From an uncultured Oscillospiraceae bacterium (GTDB lineage Bacteria > Bacillota > Clostridia > Oscillospirales > Oscillospiraceae): a stretch of 13,612 nt of DNA. The stretch is taken from assembly GCA_900769995.1 (NCBI GenBank), contig CAAGIT010000187.1:1-13612 (forward strand), given 5' to 3'. The translations under genes and the position numbers were made by a program. Every line of letters begins with the position of its first letter. Position 1 is the first letter of the stretch. Positions 7,614 through 13,595 of this stretch are shown in pieces. Under the pieces are notes generated by a model, which did no database searches, was not told the DNA's origin, and saw nothing but the letters and a program-made list of their open reading frames with translations.

Positions 7614-8927
7614 TTACAGTCTGGAATTGATATTCGCGGTGATGTCGCGGATATTGTCCTGCAAGCCGCCGGAGCCGCTTTCGAGTTCGGTTTCCACGCG
7701 GCGGATGGAGTAGAGCACGGTGGTGTGGTTCTTGCCGAACTCCTTGGCAATGTCGGGCGTGGAGAAGGTCGTCATCTTGCGGATCAGATACATGGCGATC
7801 TGCCGTGCTTCGGCGGTGCTTTTGGTCTTCTGCGGGCCGCGCAGGACGGACGGATCGATGGAATAGAAGCGGCCGACCTCGTTGATGATAAGCTGCGGCG
7901 AGGGCATGGTCGCCTCCTTGCCCTTGTACATATCCTTGATCGCCTTGGAAACGTTGGCGAGGTCGAGCGGCATACCGGAAAGGTCGTGATACGCCTTGAT
8001 TTTCTTCACCGTGCCCTCGATCTGGCGGACGTTGTTGGTGATGTTCGCGGCGATGTAATCATACACGTCATCCGGAAGCTCCAGACCCAGAGAAAGCGCC
8101 TTGTCCTTCGTGATCGCCCAACGGGTTTCATAATCGGGCGGCTGAATGTCGATGATCAGACCCCATTCAAAGCGGGTGCGCAGACGTTCTTCCAGCTTGA
8201 GCATATCGCTCGGCACACGGTCGGAGGTCAGGACGATCTGGCGGTTGTTCTCGTACAGGGTATTGAAGGTGTGGAAAAATTCCTCCTGCGTGTATTCCTT
8301 GCCGGAGATAAACTGAATATCGTCAACCAAAAACAGGTCTGCATTGCGGTATTTCTCGCGGAATTCAAAGTTTTTACCGGTGCGCAGTGCCTCGGTAAAC
8401 TCGTTCATGAACTGTTCGCCGGTCATGTAGACGATGTCATAATCCGGGTGCTTGGTCTGGATCTCATGGGCGATGGCGTAGAGCAGATGCGTCTTACCCA
8501 TGCCGCTCTGACCGTAGATAAACAGCGGGTTATAGGAGGTCGTGCGTTCCTCCGCGACAGCCTTGGAGGCGGAAAAGGCGTTCCGGTTCGAGGAGCCGAC
8601 AATAAAGGTATCGAAGGTGTATTGGGAATTGAAGCTGGTAAAATTCCGCTTTTTCTTCTTCAGAGAGTATTGCGGCAGCTCTTCCTCATCTAAAACCGTC
8701 AGCTCGATCTCCGTCTGGAACTGCTCCCGCATGGCGTTCTGGATCAGGGTGGTGTAGCGGTTCAGAATGACGTCCTTGCAAAACGGCGACGGAGAGTATA
8801 CCACGAGCTTATTATCCGTAAACTCCACGACCTCAGTTTCATCGAAAAAAGAGCTGATTGCGGCCGGTGGAGAGTTTTTTTCCAAGTAGGACAAAACGCG
8901 TGACCATACAAAGGCATTGGAATACAT
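7614..8927 (-). CDS. dnaA: Chromosomal replication initiator DnaA
   Basis: AAA+ initiator that binds DnaA boxes, melts oriC and also acts as a transcription factor. The 437-residue protein has a short N-terminal domain I (1-85), a short KKKR-rich linker near 90, and AAA+ domain III with Walker A GQSGMGKT (139-146), Walker B LFLVDD (198-203), the RLRTRFEWGL arginine-finger region (248-257) and sensor II NNVRQIEG (298-305). Domain IV, the DNA-binding part, contains the DnaA signature region GKNHTTVLYSIRRVE (398-412). The ATG at 8925-8927 was chosen because AAAGGAG lies 6 bases upstream and a TATAAT promoter ends 35 bases upstream. A further upstream in-frame ATG (8999) would lie beyond that promoter. 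The downstream spacer carries the boxes it would bind. Confidence 0.97.
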   Translation of the reverse strand: MYSNAFVWSRVLSYLEKNSPPAAISSFFDETEVVEFTDNKLVVYSPSPFCKDVILNRYTTLIQNAMREQFQTEIELTVLDEEELPQYSLKKKKRNFTSFNSQYTFDTFIVGSSNRNAFSASKAVAEERTTSYNPLFIYGQSGMGKTHLLYAIAHEIQTKHPDYDIVYMTGEQFMNEFTEALRTGKNFEFREKYRNADLFLVDDIQFISGKEYTQEEFFHTFNTLYENNRQIVLTSDRVPSDMLKLEERLRTRFEWGLIIDIQPPDYETRWAITKDKALSLGLELPDDVYDYIAANITNNVRQIEGTVKKIKAYHDLSGMPLDLANVSKAIKDMYKGKEATMPSPQLIINEVGRFYSIDPSVLRGPQKTKSTAEARQIAMYLIRKMTTFSTPDIAKEFGKNHTTVLYSIRRVETELESGSGGLQDNIRDITANINSRL

Positions 8928-8961
8928 AGCCGACTCCTTTCCATTGTGATTATTCCCTGAA

Positions 8962-8990
8962 ATTATAGCATAAAAACACAAAAAATGCAA
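8962..8990 (-). promoter_or_regulatory. Sigma-A-type promoter of dnaA
   Basis: The minus strand reads TTGCAT (-35, 8985-8990), a 17-base T-rich spacer, and TATAAT (-10, 8962-8967). The leader before the dnaA ATG would be about 25-30 bases. No DnaA box overlaps it, so autoregulation through a nearby box is not evident. Confidence 0.85.
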
Positions 8991-9010
8991 GCGATACATT
9001 ATTATATATA

Positions 9011-9172
9011 GGGAAACTCTGAATAAATAGAGCGGCGGCAGTCAGCGGGTCTTGTGCCCCAACTTTTCGGTTTGAAAATCTTGAAATACACAAAGTATTT
9101 CTGCGATTTCCAAACCTTAATTTGGAACAAAATCCCTCGCTGACCGCTCTTGCCGATTTATTCAGAGCTTCC
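9011..9172. mobile_element. MITE-like foldback element upstream of dnaA
   Basis: About 162 bases that fold back on themselves almost end to end. The ends GGAAACTCTGAATAAAT (9012-9028) and the reverse complement of 9156-9172 agree at 16 of 17 positions. Inward, AGAGCGG and TCAGCG blocks recur in both arms with small indels, then GGTTTG (9069-9074) pairs with CAAACC (9111-9116), and GAAATAC (9083-9089) pairs with GTATTTC (9095-9101) around a 5-base loop. A 3-base ATA flanks both ends (9008-9010, 9173-9175) and may be a target duplication, though this is weak in AT-rich flanks. No transposase is encoded. The element starts 20 bases upstream of the dnaA -35 box. Confidence 0.75.
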
Positions 9173-9252
9173 ATAGTAATTCCAAAAAATCTGATCTGTC
9201 ATCGCAGATTGCCGAACCACGTCCCCTACGGTGGGAAACGTGGCTTATGCCT

Positions 9253-9274
9253 GTAGGGGCGGCTATCAGCCGCC
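9253..9274 (+). repeat. REP-like palindrome, type I (copy 3)
   Basis: GTAGGGG head plus the GGCGGCT / AGCCGCC stem with ATC loop, identical over 22 bases to 42-63 in opposite orientation. With the inverted head at 9309-9315 it forms a 63-base unit bounded by GTAGGGG and CCCCTAC. Confidence 0.9.
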
Positions 9275-9292
9275 TCAGACGGTCGGTTTTTT

Positions 9293-9315
9293 GGGACGGC
9301 AGACCCGTCCCCTAC
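9293..9315 (-). repeat. REP-like palindrome, type II
   Basis: The minus strand reads GTAGGGG, then the stem GGGACGG / CCGTCCC (the head's last three G bases start the stem), with a 5-base loop. The layout is the same as type I but with a different, fully compensated stem. Confidence 0.88.
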
Positions 9316-9336
9316 GATGCAGGTGGGAAACACGCC

Positions 9337-9358
9337 GTAGGGGCGGCTATCAGCCGCC
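9337..9358 (+). repeat. REP-like palindrome, type I (copy 4)
   Basis: GTAGGGG head plus the GGCGGCT / AGCCGCC hairpin, identical to 9253-9274, 84 bases downstream of it. Confidence 0.9.
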
Positions 9359-9435
9359 TGCCGGCAGGAAAGAAAATCCCTTTCATAAGAGGGGATAAAA
9401 CAGACAAAGATTGCCCCGTATCGTGCAACGGGAAA

Positions 9436-9456
9436 AGAAAATCACAGGGATTTTCT
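9436..9456. promoter_or_regulatory. Dyad upstream of the suf promoter, candidate operator
   Basis: AGAAAATC (9436-9443) and its exact inverse GATTTTCT (9449-9456) are separated by 5 bases, ending 7 bases before the -35 box. A third half-site occurs at 9371-9378 within a 12-of-13-base direct repeat (GGAAAGAAAATC at 9367-9378, GGAAAAGAAAATC at 9431-9443). It does not match the Fur, PerR or IscR consensus as I know them, so no regulator is proposed. Confidence 0.45.
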
Positions 9457-9463
9457 ATAATTC

Positions 9464-9492
9464 TTGAAAACGCGGGAAAAATGTGTTATAGT
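9464..9492 (+). promoter_or_regulatory. Promoter of the suf operon
   Basis: TTGAAA (-35, 9464-9469), 17-base spacer, TATAGT (-10, 9487-9492). The expected start is near 9499, giving a leader of about 55 bases to the sufC ATG. Confidence 0.75.
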
Positions 9493-9553
9493 CATCATGG
9501 AAAAATGGAACAATGCTCAAACCAACAAAAAATAGAAAGTGTGACAGCAAAAA

Positions 9554-10288
9554 ATGCTTGAAATCAAAAATCTCTCCTATCGTGTCGAGGGCGAGGATGG
9601 CAGGATCGACATTTTACGCAATATCGATCTATCCATCGAGGACAAAAAATTCGTCGTCGTGACCGGCCCGAACGGCGGCGGCAAGACGAGCCTTGCACGC
9701 GCCATTATGGGCATCAATCCGTCCACCGGCGGTCAAATTTTCTGGAACGGCGAGGATATTACCGCCCTGTCCGTCACCGAACGCGCCAAGCGCGGCATTT
9801 CCTACGGCTTCCAGCAGCCGCCGCGCTTCAAGGGCATGAAGGTGCGCGACCTGCTGACGATCGCCGCCGGCAAAAAAATTCCGCATTCCGAGGCGTGCGC
9901 CTATCTGACCAAGGTCGGCCTGTGCGCCCGCGACTATATCGACCGCGATGTGGACACCTCTCTGTCCGGCGGCGAGGTCAAGCGCATCGAGATCGCCACC
10001 GTTTTGGCGCGTAAAAGCGGCCTGATGATCTTTGACGAGCCGGAAGCCGGCATTGACCTCTGGTCGTTCGCCCGACTGACCGACACCTTCCGCGAAATCC
10101 ACGACAAAAAAGAGGCGACCATCCTCATTATTTCGCATCAGGAGCGCATTATCCGCCTTGCCGACGAGATCATTCTGGTTGCAAACGGCGAGGTCAGCGC
10201 ACGCGGCTCGGTGGAAGAAATTTACCCGAAAATCATGGCGGACACGGTGGGTTCGTGCAATCTTCTGGAGGTGGATAAGAAATGTTAA
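9554..10288 (+). CDS. sufC: SufC-type Fe-S assembly ATPase (SMS-type SmsC)
   Basis: Soluble ABC ATPase that drives Fe-S cluster assembly on its SufB-type partner. The 244-residue protein has Walker A GPNGGGKT (38-45), Q-loop Gln87 in QQPP, signature LSGGE (137-141), Walker B LMIFDE (157-162) and H-loop His195. The stretch DEPEAGIDLWSF (161-172) replaces the DEIDSGLD form of classical SufC and is typical of the minimal archaeal/anaerobe type. No membrane segment is present. The ATG is the first of the frame; the upstream ribosome site is weak (GAAAGTG about 14 bases away), an oddity for the first gene of an operon. The stop codon overlaps the sufB start by 7 bases. A general ABC transporter ATPase is excluded by the SufB partner. 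Confidence 0.93.
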   Translation: MLEIKNLSYRVEGEDGRIDILRNIDLSIEDKKFVVVTGPNGGGKTSLARAIMGINPSTGGQIFWNGEDITALSVTERAKRGISYGFQQPPRFKGMKVRDLLTIAAGKKIPHSEACAYLTKVGLCARDYIDRDVDTSLSGGEVKRIEIATVLARKSGLMIFDEPEAGIDLWSFARLTDTFREIHDKKEATILIISHQERIIRLADEIILVANGEVSARGSVEEIYPKIMADTVGSCNLLEVDKKC

Positions 10289-11205
10289 ATGACATCCAGA
10301 AAGACATTTTACGTATTGTCGCGGATATGGCGGATACCGGCACCGGCGCGGTGAATATCCGCACGGACGGCAAAAAAACCTTCCGCCGCAATTCCGAAAA
10401 CATCGTCATCGAATCCAAGACCGACAAGGACGGCATCGACATCCGCATCGCCCCGCACACAAAGAGTGAATCCGTGCATATCCCTGTGGTTCTGACCAAA
10501 TCCGGCTTCCAGGATGTGGTATATAACGATTTTTTCGTCGGTGAGGGCGCGGATGTGACGATCGTCGCCGGCTGCGGCATCCATAACTGCGGCGATTGCG
10601 ACAGCCAGCATGACGGCATCCATACCTTCTATGTCGGCAAAAACGCCAAGGTCAAGTATGTCGAAAAGCACTACGGCGAGGGCGATGGCAGCGGCAAGCG
10701 CATCCTCAATCCGCAGACCATCCTCTATCTGGAGGAGGGTGCAAGCGTCACGCTGGAAACTTCGCAGATTCGCGGCGTCGATGACACGAAGCGTTACACC
10801 AAGGTGGAATGTCAGGGCGACGGCAGCGAGATCATCATTCGCGAGAATCTGCTCACCCACGGCGTGCAAAACGCGGTCAGTGAGATGGACGTATACCTCC
10901 GCGGACATGACAGCAAGGCACAGGTCGTTTCGCGCTCGGTGGCGCAGGATACCTCCACGCAGATTTTCTATCCGCGTGTGTCTGGCTATGACAAATGCTT
11001 CGGCCATGTGCAATGTGACGCGATCATTATGGGTCGGGCAAAGGTGCGCGCCATCCCGGAGATCACCTGTGAGCACGTCAATGCCAGCCTGATCCACGAG
11101 GCAGCCATCGGCCGCATTGCCGGCGAGCAGATCATGAAGCTGATGACCCTCGGCATGACCGCCGAAGAGGCAGAAGAAAAAATTCTCGAAGGCTTTTTGC
11201 GATAA
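10282..11205 (+). CDS. sufB: Short SufB/SufD-family Fe-S scaffold (SMS-type SmsB)
   Basis: Scaffold on which Fe-S clusters are built with the SufC ATPase. At 307 residues it lacks the long N-terminal region of classical SufB (about 470 residues) but keeps the beta-helix core and C-terminal helical SufC-binding part. Likely cluster ligands are Cys245 in GHVQCDA, and Glu273 with His272 in HEAAIGRI, aligning with E. coli SufB Cys405 and Glu434. An extra Cys cluster, CGIHNCGDC (98-106), lies in the N-terminal half. GGAGGTG precedes the ATG by about 8 bases, and the start overlaps the sufC stop. No SufS, SufU or SufD lies nearby, consistent with a two-component SufB2C2-like machine. The ligand roles are inferred from family alignment by eye. 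Confidence 0.92.
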   Translation: MLNDIQKDILRIVADMADTGTGAVNIRTDGKKTFRRNSENIVIESKTDKDGIDIRIAPHTKSESVHIPVVLTKSGFQDVVYNDFFVGEGADVTIVAGCGIHNCGDCDSQHDGIHTFYVGKNAKVKYVEKHYGEGDGSGKRILNPQTILYLEEGASVTLETSQIRGVDDTKRYTKVECQGDGSEIIIRENLLTHGVQNAVSEMDVYLRGHDSKAQVVSRSVAQDTSTQIFYPRVSGYDKCFGHVQCDAIIMGRAKVRAIPEITCEHVNASLIHEAAIGRIAGEQIMKLMTLGMTAEEAEEKILEGFLR

Positions 11206-11223
11206 CAAGGAAAGGAGAATTCC

Positions 11224-11802
11224 ATGAATCCCGAAGAAATCCGCATCGACGAAACAGAGGAAACTCCGCTGGATCCTCCGAAATTCGCCGTGACCACCGT
11301 TCTGAACGTACAGACGCAGAAGGAGGCATCCGAGGCGGTCGCGCCCAAGTCCGCAAAGATCATCAGCTATGCCTGTATCGCGGCGCTGGTATTGTCGATC
11401 GGTCTTTTGACCTGGCAGTACATCGTGACCGGAAGCAGCGGCAATTTGCTGTTGCTGGTCGTTGCGGCGCTGGTGGGTCTGTATCTGATCTACAGCCACC
11501 TTACCATGCCGAAAAAGGCGCTCAGACGCTGGGAAGAGAATATGATCCGCAATTTTGGCTCTGCGACCCTGCATCTGGAAGCGGAATTTTATAACCTGAA
11601 CATGGTGCAGACCCTGCGGGAAAATACCGACAATATCACGGTCGAGGGCTATTCCGAGCTGAGGGGCATGATCGAGAGCGAGCATATGTTCCTTTTGAAG
11701 CGCAACCGTCAGCAGTGGTTCTTCATTGCCAAGGACGGCTTCACCACCGGCACGGCCGATGAATTCCGCAAATTCATCACCGAGCGCATCGGAGGCAAGT
11801 AA
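11224..11802 (+). CDS. YcxB-like two-TM membrane protein
   Basis: A 192-residue protein with an acidic, Pro-containing cytosolic N-terminus (1-44), two hydrophobic segments (about 46-67 and 73-93) joined by a short GSSG turn, and a C-terminal soluble domain. Its pattern (YSELRGMIESEHMFLLKRNRQQWFFIAKDGFTTGTADEFRKFI, 143-185, shown here by its end points and key aromatic residues) fits the YcxB-like family. The function of that family is not established. AAAGGAG lies 6 bases before the ATG. It sits 18 bases after sufB and ends one base before hemW, so it is part of the operon, but nothing in the protein links it to Fe-S or haem chemistry. Confidence 0.8.
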   Translation: MNPEEIRIDETEETPLDPPKFAVTTVLNVQTQKEASEAVAPKSAKIISYACIAALVLSIGLLTWQYIVTGSSGNLLLLVVAALVGLYLIYSHLTMPKKALRRWEENMIRNFGSATLHLEAEFYNLNMVQTLRENTDNITVEGYSELRGMIESEHMFLLKRNRQQWFFIAKDGFTTGTADEFRKFITERIGGK

Positions 11803-11803
11803 C

Positions 11804-13006
11804 ATGGCATTTTTGTTCACCTCCGGCCGCAGCGAACGGCAGACCCTGGGCATTTATATCCATATTCCGTTCTGCCGCAGCAAGTGCGAATACTGCGATT
11901 TTTACTCCATCGGCGGCGGACGTGACCGCCGTCTGACCGACAATTATTTGCAGGCGCTTGCCGAGCATCTGCGCGAAAGCGGCAAGCTTGCGCCGAATCA
12001 TCTGGTCGATACGGTCTATTTCGGCGGCGGCACACCGAGCTTTTTCGGCGCGGACAATCTGGAAAAAATTCTGGACGAGGTACATCGCAGCTTTCATCTG
12101 AGCCATGAGGCGGAGATCACCCTCGAGGCGAATCCCGACAGCGTGACAGGCCCTGCGCTGAAAAAGCTGATCCGCGTGGGCTTTAACCGCATCTCCATCG
12201 GTGTCCAGTCGGACGATGACACGATGCTGCAGCGGCTCGGACGGCCGCACACCTTCCATCAGGCAAAGCAGGCAATGGCGTTGGCGCGTCAGGCGGGCTT
12301 CGGCAATATTTCGCTTGATTTGATGTACGGCCTGCCGAATCAAAGCCTGAGCGCGTGGAAGGACACGGTCATGAACGTCGCCAATCTGCGGCCGGATCAT
12401 CTCTCCTGCTACGGTCTGAAGGTCGAGCCGAACACCCCGCTGTGGAGCTATCAGGCGGAAGCAAATCTGCCGAATGACGATATTCAGGCGGAGATGTATC
12501 TGGCGGCGTGTGAAATTCTGCGCGACTACGGCTATGAGCACTATGAGATCTCCAATTTTGCCAAAAAGGGCTTTCAGTCCAGGCACAACCTCAAGTATTG
12601 GAACGGCGGCGAATATCTGGGCTTCGGCCCGACGGCTGCATCGGATTTTGCCGGCAAGCGGTTCACGATCGTGCGCGATCTGCGCGGCTATATCGACGGC
12701 ATCACGAAAAAGGGCATGGTGCTGAGCGAGTGTGAGTCGATTCCGCTGCGCGAACGTGCGGGAGAATATGTCATGCTCCGTCTGCGGACGAACGAGGGCA
12801 TCAGCGCCGAGGAATATGAGCGGCAGTATTTGATGCCGTTCGCGGATCTGGAACGGCTGCTGCAGCGCTTTGCGGAAAACGGCTACGCGGCGTATGTCAA
12901 CGACCGCTGGCGTTTGACGGAAGCGGGTTGGCTGCTGTCGAACCGCATCATCGGCGCCTTGCAGGAGGCACAGGAGCGCTCCATCCCGTTCGCTAAAAAA
13001 CGATAA
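11804..13006 (+). CDS. hemW: HemW, radical-SAM haem chaperone
   Basis: Radical-SAM protein related to HemN but acting in haem handling rather than coproporphyrinogen oxidation. The 400-residue protein begins at the ATG one base after the ycxB-like stop, with GGAGG (11791-11795) inside that gene. The CxxxCxxC motif is CRSKCEYC (Cys24, Cys28, Cys31) followed by DFYS, and GGGTPS (74-79) is the SAM-binding glycine motif. SIGVQS and the C-terminal HemN_C domain (GISAEEYERQY) follow. The HemN-specific fourth Cys directly after the motif is missing (Asp32 instead), so HemW is preferred. It needs a 4Fe-4S cluster, which fits its place behind sufC-sufB. An in-frame upstream ATG at 11726 lies deep in the neighbour and is unlikely. 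A strong terminator follows. Confidence 0.95.
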   Translation: MAFLFTSGRSERQTLGIYIHIPFCRSKCEYCDFYSIGGGRDRRLTDNYLQALAEHLRESGKLAPNHLVDTVYFGGGTPSFFGADNLEKILDEVHRSFHLSHEAEITLEANPDSVTGPALKKLIRVGFNRISIGVQSDDDTMLQRLGRPHTFHQAKQAMALARQAGFGNISLDLMYGLPNQSLSAWKDTVMNVANLRPDHLSCYGLKVEPNTPLWSYQAEANLPNDDIQAEMYLAACEILRDYGYEHYEISNFAKKGFQSRHNLKYWNGGEYLGFGPTAASDFAGKRFTIVRDLRGYIDGITKKGMVLSECESIPLRERAGEYVMLRLRTNEGISAEEYERQYLMPFADLERLLQRFAENGYAAYVNDRWRLTEAGWLLSNRIIGALQEAQERSIPFAKKR

Positions 13007-13012
13007 TTTTTT

Positions 13013-13053
13013 CCCCTCACTGCGGCATATGCTTGCAGTGGGGGGATTTTTTT
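13013..13053 (+). terminator. Intrinsic terminator after hemW
   Basis: CCCCTCACTGC (13013-13023) pairs with GCAGTGGGGGG (13035-13045) in an 11-bp stem with one T-G wobble and an 11-base loop, followed by A and seven T (13047-13053). It begins 7 bases past the hemW stop. The reverse strand has no T-run, so it works only on the plus strand. Its 3' arm and T-run merge into the start of the next gene. Confidence 0.92.
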
Positions 13054-13540
13054 GAAAAGACGGCTATTTGTACTTACGGCAATCGGCGCGACACTGCTCG
13101 GAAGCGGTCTGCATTTTCTCTATGAAGCCCTGCCGAATCCGCTCACGGCGCTGATTTCTCCGGTGAACGAAAGTGTCTGGGAGCATTTGAAGCTGTTATA
13201 TTTTCCGATGCTGCTGGGTGCTTTCCTTTTGTCGCGTTTCACGAAGGAAAAATATCGGCTCTGGAGCGGGTTTTTCCTTGCCATTTTGTGTATGCCGCCG
13301 GTTTTGACGGGGCTGTATTATCTGCTCAAGGGCGGTTTCGGCGTGGAGAGCCTCGTTGTCGATATTGCGCTCTACGCGCTCACGATGCTGGGCGGCTTTG
13401 CCTTCGCGTACAGGCTGTTTCGTTGCCCGGTGGAGAAATGGACGGGAATTTTGCTGATGCTGGTGATTCTGTACGGCGCAAGCCTGCTTCTGTTCACCTT
13501 CTGCGCCCCCAACCTGCCGATTTTCCTTTCTCCGCAATAA
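13052..13540 (+). CDS. DUF6512-like membrane protein
   Basis: A 162-residue, very hydrophobic protein with about five membrane segments (near 6-25, 47-62, 71-92, 99-121 and 130-150). The motif SPVNESVWEHLKLLYFPM (36-53) is the hallmark I associate with DUF6512 proteins of Clostridia; their function is unknown. The only usable start is TTG at 13052-13054; no ATG or GTG start lies near the N-terminus that would keep the first helix. The upstream frame is open back to the hemW stop, so the two genes share a frame. The only ribosome-site candidate is the G-run GGGGGGA, which is the 3' arm of the hemW terminator. Translation should therefore be weak or depend on whether the hairpin forms. Length fits the family. 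Confidence 0.8.
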   Translation: MKRRLFVLTAIGATLLGSGLHFLYEALPNPLTALISPVNESVWEHLKLLYFPMLLGAFLLSRFTKEKYRLWSGFFLAILCMPPVLTGLYYLLKGGFGVESLVVDIALYALTMLGGFAFAYRLFRCPVEKWTGILLMLVILYGASLLLFTFCAPNLPIFLSPQ

Positions 13541-13553
13541 AAAACAGCCGTTT

Positions 13554-13573
13554 GGGACGCGTTTCCCGTCCCG
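13554..13573. repeat. REP-like palindrome, type II, no head
   Basis: GGGACG (13554-13559) pairs with CGTCCC (13567-13572) across 7 bases. It begins 13 bases after the DUF6512 stop and resembles the copy at 138-158. No T-run follows on the plus strand. Confidence 0.7.
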
Positions 13574-13595
13574 CAACGCAGCCGCGTTTTCAACC

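Larger units (their letters stand above)
9213..9360. repeat. Cluster of REP-like palindromes between dnaA and suf
   Basis: An imperfect tandem duplication: 9221-9274 and 9306-9358 share CGTCCCCTACG, then GGTGGGAAAC, then GTAGGGG plus the type I hairpin. Hairpins of two sequences alternate in orientation. The first part (9217-9243) also folds as CCACGTCCC against GGG-AA-ACGTGG. No gene is supported here; the frame reading VGAAISRL is simply the repeat translated. Confidence 0.85.

Noticed and set aside
8928..8999. Upstream ATG extending DnaA by 24 residues
   Set aside because: It would lie upstream of the TATAAT promoter, and the ATG at 8925-8927 has AAAGGAG at the right spacing.
8950..9174. 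74-codon minus-strand frame upstream of dnaA
   Set aside because: It is a translation of the foldback element and the dnaA promoter; it has no ribosome site or domain.
9497..9535. 12-codon leader peptide (MEKWNNAQTNKK) before sufC
   Set aside because: Its ATG falls at or before the predicted transcription start, it has no ribosome site, and no attenuator hairpin follows.
9247..9561. 104-codon plus-strand frame before sufC
   Set aside because: It translates the palindromic repeats (VGAAISRL appears twice), crosses the suf promoter and runs into sufC out of frame.
10309..11853. 514-codon open frame on the minus strand opposite sufB and its neighbour
   Set aside because: It spans two well-supported genes and their junction and shows no family motif; it is an antisense shadow.
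11804..13006. HemN (oxygen-independent coproporphyrinogen oxidase) instead of HemW
   Set aside because: The fourth cysteine after CxxxCxxC is missing and the sequence CEYCDFYS fits HemW.
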